Positions 55,544-64,000 of a stretch of DNA of 64,000 nucleotides are shown here, piece after piece. Both the position numbers and the translations under genes were made by a program. Within the stretch, counting starts at the first letter, position 1. Each line of letters opens with the position of its first letter. The notes beneath the pieces are model-generated. The model was not told where the DNA came from and did no database searches. It was given only the letters and a program-made list of their open reading frames with translations. The stretch is from NCBI RefSeq assembly GCF_029760955.1, contig NZ_CP121683.1, forward strand, positions 85,550-149,549, given 5' to 3'. The DNA comes from Streptomyces cathayae. Lineage in GTDB: Bacteria; Actinomycetota; Actinomycetes; Streptomycetales; Streptomycetaceae.

Positions 55544-56268
55544 TCACGGACGTCGCGCCAGGAAGACAAACTCCCTTCCTGGGCGATCGGGCGCATCGCG
55601 AACCTCCTCCACCACGTCTCCACGCGCGACCAGATCCCGCCCGACCTCCTCCCGCCCGCGGAAACGCAGCGTCGAATCCGACGTCAGCACCTGTCCGTCC
55701 ACTGCGAACCTGTCGGTCCGGCGGAACGTCACCAGAGGCCGGCTCGCCTCGAGCGGCCGAACCCAGCTCTCGACGGAGCCGACACCGGGGATCTCGGTCA
55801 CACGGTAGGAGTTCTCGCGGGTCCACTCTTTTCAGGCGCGTCTGGCCGGATCGCGCGTCTCGAGACCAGCTGCCCGCCGGGCCGCAGTGCTTCGCGGGCT
55901 CCCTCCAGCGTCTTGTGCCATGCCGGCGGATCAGCGATGGCCTGGGCGACGTTCGCTGTCATCGTCGCGAGGTCGACCTGCAGCGGTGGGAGGTCTGTCG
56001 CGTCACCGCAGATCCAGCGCACACGCTCACTGCCCGGCTTGGCCCGGGCGACGTCGAGGGACGCCCGGGCGGGATCCACGCCGACGACCTCGATCCCGCG
56101 GTCGGCCAGGAGAAGTGCGAACACCCCTGTGCCGCAGCCGATGTCCAGTACTCGTTGCGCCTCGAACTCCTCCGCCATCTCCAGGTACGCGTCGAGGTCG
56201 CTGCGGTCGGGGTCGAGCGGATCGTAGATCGCGGCGAGTCGTGGATGCGCGAAGCAGTCGTCAGCCAT
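55544..56268 (-). CDS. Class I SAM-dependent methyltransferase
   Basis: Begins at ATG 56268 (MADDCFAHPRLAAIYDPLDP). Motif I is RVLDIGCGTGVFALLLADRG, with GIEVVGVDPARASLDVARAK and WICGDATDLPPLQVDLATMT following, then AREALRPGGQLV. A shift near 55830 leads to ENSYRVTEIPGVGSVESWVR, RFAVDGQVLTSDSTLRFRGR and a stop at 55544. About 241 aa, a typical small Methyltransf_25/11 family enzyme of unknown substrate. The region from its end to tap (55331-55543) is non-coding and contains CGTACG palindromes near 55388-55412 that may be tap promoter sites. Confidence 0.78.
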
Positions 56269-56479
56269 GCGGTTGAACGTATGCGGAGCCGGGCCCGGAC
56301 AGCTGCCGAGTTCGCCGACGGTCCCCCCGCGGCATCGGCGCTCCGTGCCGATCAATCTTCGCTGTCGCAGGACAGATGCTCCCGAGCCGCCGGGCCGGCC
56401 TCTGTTCACGAACCGACCGGTTACTGGACACCGAGCCCCGGCGCACTCCTGGCGTCCGGCGGGTCTGGCCGTTCGGCCC

Positions 56480-56939
56480 CGGCGAACCCGCCGTCGACGG
56501 GACTGCTGATGACCAGGTGCGGATTCACGCCAGTCGGGGCCAAGAGCGTCGACGTATTCCTCGAACCGGGGCGACTTCACGAGCCCGGTGACGACCGCCA
56601 GTACCGGCAGGTCGTTGGCCTCGCGGAGTTTGGTGAGACCCCGATAAGCCAGAAGCGTCATGGGGAGGCACACGAACGCCCCCAGCGGGTCTGACCGGGT
56701 GGCCAGGACACAGCTCAGGACGGCGCGGCCAGGCCTACGTCCACCCTGAGGTCGGCTTCTGCTACGAGCCGGCCGCAGTCTCCGTACCTGTCCCTGCTTG
56801 CGGTGCACAAACGCGTGCGTAGCTGCGGCAGGTCCTGCAGCAGGTTCTCCACAGCCTCTTTGACGAGCTCCGGAGATGGATGCGGCTCTTTGCAGATGAC
56901 CCTGTCCTCGCAGTACTTGCTGAGTCTCTTCACCGCCAT
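56480..56939 (-). pseudogene. Hypothetical protein, one frameshift
   Basis: From ATG 56939: MAVKRLSKYCEDRVICKEPH, PSPELVKEAVENLLQDLPQL, RTRLCTASRDRYGDCGRLVA, ADLRVDVGLA. A 1-nt shift near 56722 continues it as VLSCVLATRSDPLGAFVCLP, LTKLREANDLPVLAVVTGLV and RFEEYVDALGPDW. The 3' limit is approximate because the frame has no early stop. Upstream (56940-57240), pieces such as RFLAAFLVAVPLDGRGV end in a TGA close to this ATG and may be a small coupled membrane protein. I recognise no family. Confidence 0.4.
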
Positions 56940-57338
56940 CTTGGTCAGCTCGCCCGTAGCCCCGAGGCGGCCAGACCTCCGGCGAGCGACTCCAGCTGTG
57001 ACCGCACGCCCCGGCCGTCCAAAGGCACGGCAACAAGGAAAGCGGCAAGAAAAACGGTCAGGGCGCCCCGAAGCCAGCGACTGAAGAATCCCGGCGGGGG
57101 ACCTCCAGAACGCTTCCCCTGAGGTACGCGAGAAAGGCCCCGGCCGCCAGAACGACCGGCTTGCCCAGCCGGTGCGCCGCGTCGTGGAGCGGCTGCAACT
57201 GCTGCCCGGCTTCGGACCTGCTCGGGATGCTGTCACCTGATACTCCAGCCGTAGATCGTGATCTTGTTGCTGGAGGGCGGTGGAGAGGGGGCCGCCGTCG
57301 GTCGTCGACGAGATCGAGCCGGGCAGCAGAGGCGTCCG

Positions 57339-57743
57339 CTACTCGAGTCCTCCGAGACGGCGGGCATCTTTGATCTCGCGGAGCCCGGCAGCCGTCATCG
57401 GGGTCCACTCCCTCCTCTGCCCAGCGGTATGGAGGGCGGCTCCAACCTCGCTGAGCTTCGCGGAGGACAACACGCCCGCCCGCTCGATCAGGTCGTCCCG
57501 GGCGACAGTGGTCAGCCAGGTGCAAGGAGTAAAGCCTGGACGCGGGAACGCGAACCGCAGCACGCCTTCGAAGGGCAGCCCTTCCCGGGCGCCTATCGCC
57601 ACTTCAACGCCCAGGCCGCTGATGTCGACGCCCGCCGGCGCAACGACCTGCATGACCTGGAACCCGGATGACTCGTCGTCCGACAGCAGCACGACCGGGC
57701 GTCGCTCGTCGAAGTCGACCCACCAGACTTCGCCGCGTTGCAT
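57339..57743 (-). CDS. MazF/PemK-like endoribonuclease toxin
   Basis: 134 aa from ATG 57743, with AGGAGG at 57748-57753. It begins MQRGEVWWVDFDERRPVVLL, the hallmark start of the MazF fold (RGEVWWVDF), with LPFEGVLRFAFPRPGFTPCT and WLTTVARDDLIERAGVLSSA in the positions of the MazF strands and C-terminal helix. MazF toxins cut mRNA at short motifs. No antitoxin gene is visible on either side: upstream is an IS701 fragment and downstream no short coupled ORF. The antitoxin may have been lost to the IS insertion. Confidence 0.78.
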   Translation of the reverse strand: MQRGEVWWVDFDERRPVVLLSDDESSGFQVMQVVAPAGVDISGLGVEVAIGAREGLPFEGVLRFAFPRPGFTPCTWLTTVARDDLIERAGVLSSAKLSEVGAALHTAGQRREWTPMTAAGLREIKDARRLGGLE

Positions 57744-57872
57744 GTGTCCTCCTGGTACGAGTCGGCGGGCGGACGCTGCGTGCCGAGCGGGACACCGGAT
57801 GCGGCCCCGCCTTCGCACGTCGTGACCGAGGGGGTGGTGAAGACGGGTGCGGCCACCGGTGATCATCGGTGT

Positions 57873-58400
57873 GTGAAGACTGAAGATCATGCGGTAGCCG
57901 CGGGTCATAGCGTAGGCCCTGTCCGCTGGCAGGAGGCGTTCGAGGTCGTGATGGGCCGGATAGCGGGCCGGTTCGCGCGGGTTGAACCCCGGCGCCGGGT
58001 GCGGGACTTGGTGCTGGGGCTGCTGTCGGACCTGCCGCGCAAGAACTGCTGGAGCATCGCCGAGTGGGCCGGGGAAGCGAATCCGGACGGCATGCAGCAC
58101 CTGCTCGGCCGGGCCAGGCGGGATGCCGACACCGTGCGCGACGACGTGCGTGAGTACGTACCGGAGCACCCGCAGGACAAGAATGCGGTGCTGGTGGTCG
58201 ATGAGACCGGGGATGTGAAAAAGGGCACGCACACCGTCGGTGTCCAGCGCCGTACACCGGCACCGCCGGGAGGGATCGAGAACTCCCCAGGTCGCCGTCT
58301 ACCTCGTCTACGCGGGCCGCCGCGGACACGCGGCAGTGGACCGTGAGCTGTATCCGCGCTCGTGGACGTGCGACCCGGCCCGCCGCCGGGCCGCCGGCCC
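57873..58400 (+). pseudogene. IS701-family transposase, N-terminal fragment
   Basis: From GTG 57873: WQEAFEVVMGRIAGRFARVE, RRRVRDLVLGLLSDLPRKNC, WSIAEWAGEANPDGMQHLLG and NAVLVVDETGDVKKGTHTVG (first catalytic Asp). Near 58250 the frame shifts to VAVYLVYAGRRGHAAVDREL with RSWTCDPARRRAAG, after which similarity ends at about 58400. The remaining two thirds of the transposase are missing. The 450 bp that follow (58400-58850) are GC-rich with no gene I can support. Confidence 0.72.
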
Positions 58401-58849
58401 TTCCGGCCGGGTCACCGGCCGCTCGCAGCGCATCTCGGCCACCCGTGAGACAGGGCGACCACCACCGCACCGGGCAGCCCCGACGAGACGGCGGCGCCCG
58501 GCGCGGGAGGCCCACACCGGGCACACAGGATCCCCCCTGGACGGGTACACCACCAGGCACCGCCGGCGTCCGCCGCGGTCCGCGGTGAACCCCCTCCCCC
58601 GGCCCGCCCGGCGGCACACCGCAAGTACGCGCCGCCCGGACGGACCCGCCCACGGCCCGGCCGCTCACCTGACACAGGCAAGCCGGCTCACCCACTGGGA
58701 CAGCGTGAGCGAAGCGGCCGGAGCCCCTCGGGCCGCACCGTGCGGCGGCGACGATGCCGCGAACCACGGCCGCAGCCCGGCCGCCCCGGACAGGGACGAC
58801 GCCCGCGGCGGCCCGGGCCGTCCGCCGGGGCCCCTGCGAAGACAGGACA

Positions 58850-59020
58850 GGTGCGCGGCCGGCCGCGAGACAGTGATGCTCGTCCCGGCACTCGGCACAG
58901 GCCGCCAGATGGGCGCGGACCGCGCTCGTCTCCCCGGGGTCCAGGACGTTGAGGGCGTGTCCTTCCAGCAGGTCACCGATGATGCGGCAATCCCGGGAGG
59001 CAGTGGGTATGGCAGGTCCC
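58850..59020 (-). pseudogene. Zinc-finger anti-sigma factor, N-terminal fragment
   Basis: The minus-strand frame encodes RDCRIIGDLLEGHALNVLDP, GETSAVRAHLAACAECRDEH, an H-x3-C-x2-C zinc anti-sigma domain, but has no clear start codon (an ATA sits where ATG is expected, behind an AAGGGA) and loses similarity after about 55 residues. No sigma gene adjoins it. It is a remnant. Confidence 0.5.
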
Positions 59021-59265
59021 TTCGTGCAGGGGTGGCGATCACCCCGTCCACGGGGCCAGTGTCCGGCGGCCACAACCGGTACACGGCTCCCGTTCCATGA
59101 CCTCACACCATCGCCCGGCAACGGCCCCGCGCATCGTCCCCGCGCAGCAATTCCCGGCTACCACCACGACCGCAGTACCCGACAGCCCACCCACCCACAG
59201 CCCCACCCACGCCAGGGCCACGACGCGCTCCCGCCAGGGCGACGCGCTCCGCGGCCGGGCCGGCC

Positions 59266-59958
59266 TCACCCGGACACCGCAGGACGAACCGCCCCCGTCA
59301 CCGGGCTGACCACACCGCACTGATAGGCGATGACCACCAGCTGGGCCCGGTCACGGACGGCCAGCTTGGTCATGGCCCGGTTGACATGGGTCTTGGCCGT
59401 CAACGGGCTGAGGAACAGACGCTCGGCGATCTCCTCGTTCGACAGTCCCAGCGCGACAAGCCCCAGAACATCGCGCTCCCGCCGCGTCGAGCACTCCAGC
59501 CGCTCGTGCACGGCCGCCGTGCACGGTTCGGCTGCGCCAGGAAGCCGCCTGATCAGCCCCCGGGTCGCCGCAGGCTGGCCTTGCGTCCCCTGCGGCCCAC
59601 CGTACGGACGGCCTCGACAGCTCCCCGGGCCGAGCTGCCCTTGCCGAGAAAGCCGCTCGCCCCGGCCCGCAGAGCCTCCGCCACGTACTCGTCGTCCTCG
59701 AAGGTGGTCAGGATCAAAACCTTCACCGCCGAGAGATCCCCCGCCTCACCGATCAGCCGCGTGGCGGCGGCCACGTCCATCTCCGGCATCCGGATGTCCA
59801 TCAGGATCACATCCGGATGCCGCGCCCTCGCCAGCTCCACCGCCTCCCGGCCGTCGGACGCCTGCCACCGTCTCCATGTCGTCGGCGGAATCGAACAGCA
59901 TCCTGAAAGTGCCCCGCAGCAGGGCCTGGTCATCGGCCAGCAGTACCCGGATCGTCAT
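59266..59958 (-). pseudogene. NarL/LuxR-family response regulator, frameshifted
   Basis: From ATG 59958 (behind GGGAGGG): MTIRVLLADDQALLRGTFRM with the phospho-acceptor region after a shift near 59870: DGREAVELARARHPDVILMD (Asp), IRMPEMDVAAATRLIGEAGD and VLILTTFEDDEYVAEALRAG. A second shift near 59580 leads to the LuxR helix-turn-helix (LECSTRRERDVLGLVALGLS, NEEIAERLFLSPLTAKTHVN) to a stop at 59266. About 230 aa joined. The ATG overlaps the kinase stop. Confidence 0.8.
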
Positions 59959-61175
59959 GCCCATCCCTCCCCGGCGTCCCGCCCGACCGGTGCCACGACG
60001 GCCGCACCCGGCCGCAGCGGCGATTCGGCGGTCACGGTGAACCCCCGCCGGGACGCGCCGCGGCCTCCAGCTTTCCCCCGACGCTGGCCGCACGCTCACG
60101 CATCCCGATCAGCCCGTGACCGGTCCCGGAAGGGGGCCTGTCCGGCCGGGCACACCCGTCGTCCTCGACCGTGACCGTCAGCCACTGGGGCCGGTAGTGC
60201 AGACAGAGACGGGCGTGATCGGCCCCGGCGTGCTTGCGCACATTCGTCAGGGCCTCCTGCACGATGCGGTACGCGGCCAGATCCACCGCCGGCGCCGGCG
60301 GCCGGCCACACCGCGCCGCGTATACCCGACGGACAGGCCCACCCGCCCGAAGGACGCCAGCAGCTCCGGCACCTGCGCCAGACCCGGCATCGGATCCCGC
60401 GGCGCCGCGGATCATCGGACTGCCGCAGCAGACCCACGGTCACCCGGAGTTCCTCCAGCGCGGACCGACTGGTGTCCCGGATGCCCTCCAACGCGGTCAC
60501 CAACTGCTCCGGCCGCCGCTCCACCAGGTGAACAGCAACACCGGCCTGCGCATTGATCAAGGCGATATGGTGCGCGACCACATCATGCAACTCGCGCGCG
60601 ATCCGGATCCGCTCGGCCGCCACCCGCTGCCGCGCCTCCTGCTCACGCGTCCGCTCCGCATACTCCGCCCGTTCCTCCACCGCCGCCACATACGCGCGAC
60701 GCGAACGCACCCCGTCCCCCACCGCGGCAGGCAGCGCCGTCCAGGCCACCATCGCCACGTTGTCCCCGAGCCATGACCGGGAGCCGAACACCACACCCGC
60801 CCCCACCAGCAGAGCGGCCGACGCCGACGCCACCACCCACGTCGTCCGCCGGTCGGTCCGGACCGCCACGGTGTAGACGGACACAATGACCGGACTCGTC
60901 ACCAACGGACTCTCCCGCACCCCGAGCACCTGAAAACCCACCCCGCACACAAGCGCGACGGCCAGGACACCGAACGGGTGACGACGACGCCACAACAACG
61001 CAAAACAACAGACCCCCGCCAGCACCACAGCAGCCGGACGGACCGCCACCCGGTGCTCCTGCGGGATGACGGAGGCCGCCGCCACCGACAGCACGAACAA
61101 CACCACCGGCCCCAGCACATCCAGCGTCCCGAGCGGAGCACCCGCCCCCCGCCGCCAACCGCTGATCACCACCAT
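59955..61175 (-). pseudogene. DesK-like sensor histidine kinase, frameshifted
   Basis: From ATG 61175: five or so hydrophobic segments (VLGPVVLFVLSVAAASVIP; AAVVLAGVCCFALLW; VLAVALVCGVGFQVLG; VVASASAALLVGAGVVF; VAMVAWTALPAAVG), then the HisKA_3 box IRIARELHDVVAHHIALINA (His), GIRDTSRSALEELRVTVGLL. Two shifts near 60390 and 60310 lead to AAYRIVQEALTNVRKHAGAD (N box) and GHGLIGMRERAASVGGKLEA (G box), and a third near 60090 to GFTVTAESPLRPGAAV. The stop at 59955-59957 overlaps the regulator ATG. It forms a two-component system with that regulator; the signal is unknown. Confidence 0.8.
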
Positions 61176-61379
61176 GCCACCACCGTAGAACCGACACCCG
61201 GACACCGCCGACCCAGCCGACACCGAACACCACCGCGGAGACATCCGATCGGGCGATGACAACGACAACCCGCACAGCCCCACCACCACCCCAGGACCCG
61301 GCACAGGACGGCCGAATGCCGATACCCGACGCCAAGGCTCGATCCCGAAGCCCCGGAGCCTGAGCGGGCTCTTTGAAGA

Positions 61380-62104
61380 CGCCGCGATACAGATCCAGGC
61401 GAAGCCGGTGGGCAGCGGCCCGCCCACCTCCAGTCGGGAGGTGTGGCTCCCGTCCGCCTGCCGCTGGGCCCGCAGGAACACCGCGCCTTCTGCCGGTGGC
61501 TTCTTGTGGAGGCTGTGGGCGAGGTCGAATAGGTGGGCGACAAGCAGGACCTTGACGCCGGAATCGAGAAGGGCGCGGGTGATCTGCCGGGCGATCTCGG
61601 CCCCCTCTCGCTCGTTGGTCGCCGCGAAGGACTCGTTGAACAGCACCATCGCCCCGGACATCACGAGGTCCGCGATGCCGCTCATCCGGGACAGCTCCTC
61701 GTCCAGCTTGCCGCTCTCCATCTCCGCGTCCTCCTCGCGCCAAAAGTGCGTGAACAGCCACGCACGGACGTCCGCCGCGAAGGAGTAGGCGGATACGAAC
61801 ATGTCCGCCTGCATCATCAGCTGCGCCACTCCCGACGCTGCGCAGGAACGTGGATTTGCCGCCCGCATTGGCCCCGGTGATCACCAGCAGTGGCACCCCG
61901 TCGGCGTCGACGTCGTTGCCGACCACCCGCTCCTTGCGGCGCAGACTCAGGCGGGGGTCGTAGAGGCCGCGGCAGCTCAGGGCGGGCGCTCCAGCGGGCA
62001 GAGCTGTGGGGAAGGGGAAGCAGAGCGGCTCCTGCTCGGCCGCAAGCCGCTGATGGAGGTGCAGGCAGCCCACGTAGAAGCCGAGTTGGGTGCGGTTCCT
62101 CTCG
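61380..62104 (-). pseudogene. MutS-family ATPase, C-terminal fragment
   Basis: Starts abruptly at about 62104 with NRTQLGFYVGCLHLHQRLAA, then LYDPRLSLRRKERVVGNDVD, Walker A VITGANAGGKSTFLRS and, after a shift near 61830, VAQLMMQADMFVSAYSFAAD, WREEDAEMESGKLDEELSRM, VLFNESFAATNEREGAEIAR (Walker B/signature) and VLLVAHLFDLAHSLHKK. This is the domain V ATPase of stand-alone MutS-like proteins. The connector and lever domains are missing, and the 3' end loses similarity near 61380. A truncated remnant. Confidence 0.7.
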
Positions 62105-62226
62105 AGTGACGGCCGCGATCAAGTGGTGAGGTCGTAGTTCCGCTGGTGAGTGCATCAGGCGGCATGCCGAAAACCATGCGGCGGGGAACCGCGCCGCGTC
62201 GGGCCACTGGGCCGGTGAGCAACGCC

Positions 62227-62616
62227 ATGGCTGAGTACGAAGCGGATACCGAACAGTTGAAGCGAAGGATCTACCTCGGCCTGCGTCAGGACAATCTCGA
62301 CCCACAGCAAGTCGTCGCCCTCGCCTGCGAACTGCTCGACTGGTTCCACCGCACCGACGCCGTCCTGGAGGCCGTCGAACGGAATCCGGCCGAGGTGCCA
62401 CGGTCGGAGATGACAGCCCTGGCCTGGCGCATCCTGGACGACGTGGGTTTCGAGCCGGGCTTCGACCTCGCCCCCGAGCGTTTGGAGACGTTGCGCGACG
62501 CGCTGCGGATCATAGCCCGCGACCTGCCCACGCGTGGGATCGAGGGCGAACCGGAAGATCGAGGTCTGGAGGACTGGTTCCCCGCGGGAGCCCGGTGTCC
62601 GCCTCGCCGACGGTGA
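62227..62616 (+). CDS. Hypothetical protein
   Basis: 129 aa from ATG 62227. It is charged and helical: YEADTEQLKRRIYLGLRQDN, LDPQQVVALACELLDWFHRT, DAVLEAVERNPAEVPRSEMT and FDLAPERLETLRDALRIIAR. I recognise no family; the pattern is plausible for a small soluble actinobacterial protein. The sequence just before it contains a copy of a coding tail (QRNYDLTT on the minus strand) that recurs near 62900. Confidence 0.5.
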   Translation: MAEYEADTEQLKRRIYLGLRQDNLDPQQVVALACELLDWFHRTDAVLEAVERNPAEVPRSEMTALAWRILDDVGFEPGFDLAPERLETLRDALRIIARDLPTRGIEGEPEDRGLEDWFPAGARCPPRRR

Positions 62617-63601
62617 AAGGCTCAACCGGGGCGGCCACATCCTGCCGAGCATGTGCGACGACCCGACCATGGCACTGACCAGTCGACGACCATGATCAGG
62701 AGAGCCTGCTCGAACAGACCTGGCAGGTCTGGCCGGTGTGCCCCCGACATGACCTCGGCGTCCACGGCTCGAAGCGGGGCGCGAGGTTGTGTGGGTGCGC
62801 GGGCGATGACGGACGCATGCTGGCGCCGGTCGGCGAACTCGCCCACGCTCTCGGCCGCCGTCGCCCCAAGTAGGGCTGGCGGTGGGGTGCAGTTCGTTTC
62901 GAACGACCGCCGGGATCAGGCGGTGCGTGCGTAGTTCCGCTGGTCGGGTGCGAGGGAGAGGCGTTCGTGTTCGCGGGCGGCGTGGTAGCGCCAGAAGTCG
63001 AGGTCTCGTTGGCAAGGACGGCGTCCAGCCGCAGCGACGGCTTCCGCTCCGAGCCGCGGACGGCTTCGGCCTTCACCGCGGAGTCGCCGTAATCCCGTCG
63101 AGTGCCGCCCGCCGGCAGGGCGACAGCGCAGCGTCGGCGGGGTGGACGTTGCCCACGCCTCGGCCCCGGCGGCGACTCTGGCGACCCGGACCATACGAAC
63201 ATGCGCGGCTGCCTCGCGCGCTTCAACTCCTCGAACAGCGAGCCCATCCGCCATCCCTCCTCCGCTACCACGGTAGAGACGAACGGCCCCGAACACAGCC
63301 CCGTTCAGCGCTCTTCCAGCTCAACCCTTCCCTTCAGAGGACCGCACCCCATCTCGAACGCGTTCGCCATACCCAGGTACGCCAGTCGCAGCAACGACCG
63401 ATCATCCTGCCGCGCCCACCGCCGACTCGATCGGCCACGGCCAGCACCCCGAAACCCGCTCCCACCTGTATGGATGAGGTATTCAGCAGCGGCCGGGCCC
63501 TCCGCCACGGAATGAGCAGGGTCGCTGTGCCACTGCCGCAGGGGAACCAGGCGAACCGCGCCACCATCTTTCCCCAGGAGTCCACGGAAGGGGCGGAACG
63601 A
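62617..63601. other. Degraded region with gene remnants
   Basis: No complete gene. The minus strand near 62930-63010 encodes a tail RDLDFWRYHAAREHERLSLA with DQRNYARTA and a stop; a shorter relative of this tail (QRNYDLTT) occurs at 62105-62150. The minus strand near 63305-63420 has LLRLAYLGMANAFEM, reminiscent of the N-terminus of the integrase-type transposase at 32399 (LLRLAYLTVTNAF). The rest is unassignable. Confidence 0.4.
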
Positions 63602-64000
63602 GTGGGTACGGACACGGACACCCTCAGGCCACTGCCGGAGTCGCTCCGGGAACATGCCCGGCGCCTCGGGGGAGAAGGTCGCCTTCCAGACCGCCGTACG
63701 CGGCGGACCTACCGGGACCTGGAATGCAGGACCGGACGGCTGGCCGACATGTGGCGGGGCTCGCCTGGCGCGGGGCGAACGGGTGCGGCCATCCTGCTCG
63801 GCAACCGTGTCGAGGCGGTCGAGAGCCTGCTCGCCGTCACCCGGGCGAGCGGGGTGGGGGTGCCGCTGGATCCCGGGAGCTCAGGGGCGGAGTTGGCCCG
63901 TCTGCTGGAGGACTGTGGTGCGCGCGTGCTCATCACCGATGAGGCCCGGCTGACGCATCGGCGGGGACTGCTGTCCCGCTCCGGGCTGATCGTGGTGGTG
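63602..64000 (+). CDS. AMP-dependent synthetase/ligase, N-terminal part
   Basis: The GTG at 63602 follows GGAAGGGG. The frame, open to the window end, reads LPESLREHARRLGGEGRLPD, RTYRDLECRTGRLADMW, AILLGNRVEAVESLLAVTRA, SGVGVPLDPGSSGAELARLL and EDCGARVLITDEARL, the N-terminal subdomain of ANL adenylating enzymes (acyl-CoA synthetases or NRPS-type ligases). The P-loop and catalytic Lys lie outside the window, so the substrate class is open. Confidence 0.75.
   Translation, partial: MGTDTDTLRPLPESLREHARRLGGEGRLPDRRTRRTYRDLECRTGRLADMWRGSPGAGRTGAAILLGNRVEAVESLLAVTRASGVGVPLDPGSSGAELARLLEDCGARVLITDEARLTHRRGLLSRSGLIVVV

Noticed and set aside
57744..58232. Upstream extension of the MazF frame
   Set aside because: It lies antisense to the IS701 fragment; ATG 57743 has the AGGAGG and the canonical MazF start.

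Overview
The window is high-GC actinobacterial DNA, almost certainly Streptomyces. GTG starts and 4-bp ATGA/GTGA gene overlaps are common, and it carries a tap-tpg telomere gene pair, a DUF6083-like protein, an MmyB-type regulator and several Streptomyces-type insertion sequences. The tap and tpg genes (52.5-55.3 kb) mark a linear replicon (chromosome arm or linear plasmid), and the patchwork of IS elements, truncated genes and orphan fragments fits an arm region.

Layout. 0-2.2 kb: end of a VOC/glyoxalase gene and a flavin reductase, a bidirectional terminator, then a divergent maoC-tetR operon with an 18-bp near-palindromic operator. 2.2-3.8 kb: fragments of three IS types (integrase-like, IS6, IS5/ISL2). 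3.9-14.7 kb: accessory genes, namely an Fbh1/UvrD-like helicase, DUF6083-like and XRE proteins, and several proteins of unknown function including two paralogous coiled-coil/winged-helix proteins. 14.6-18.3 kb: a DEAH helicase with helicase-associated repeats, split by an intact IS3 element. 18.6-25.3 kb: a Tn7-like transposition module tniQ-tnsA-tnsB-tnsC, with tniQ split by a second IS3. 25.5-31.7 kb: a CBASS-like anti-phage locus made of a cGAS-like nucleotidyltransferase (CD-NTase) ending in glycine, separate E2, E1 and JAB genes, a SAVED-domain endonuclease (Cap4), and an unknown glycine-zipper membrane protein on the other strand. I read 3.9-31.7 kb as a Tn7-like element or its remains with defence cargo, but I could not find its ends.

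32-46 kb: an integrase-type IS, IS21-like end repeats, an acyl-CoA oxidase-like gene, an MmyB-type regulator, a maleylpyruvate isomerase-like gene, a degraded IS630, a TerD gene, a dialkylglycine decarboxylase gene with a divergent AsnC regulator, a truncated second AsnC, IS30 and IS3 wrecks, and a 2H phosphoesterase. 46.8-51.2 kb: a 58-aa histidine-rich peptide, an ABC exporter and an overlapping Ser/Thr kinase, then a sigma/anti-sigma pair. 51.4-52.5 kb: a cas3 remnant containing a 262-bp tandem duplication. 52.5-55.3 kb: tpg and tap. 55.5-64 kb: a methyltransferase, a MazF-like toxin, an IS701 fragment, a two-component system, a truncated MutS-like ATPase, and the start of an AMP-dependent ligase.

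A dominant caveat: at least 25 genes, including functional pairs such as sigma/anti-sigma and sensor/regulator, are interrupted by single-base frameshifts, several in C or G runs. The most economical explanation is uncorrected indels in the assembly, so many genes called disrupted here may be intact in the organism. The two IS3 insertions with 3-bp target duplications are real rearrangements.
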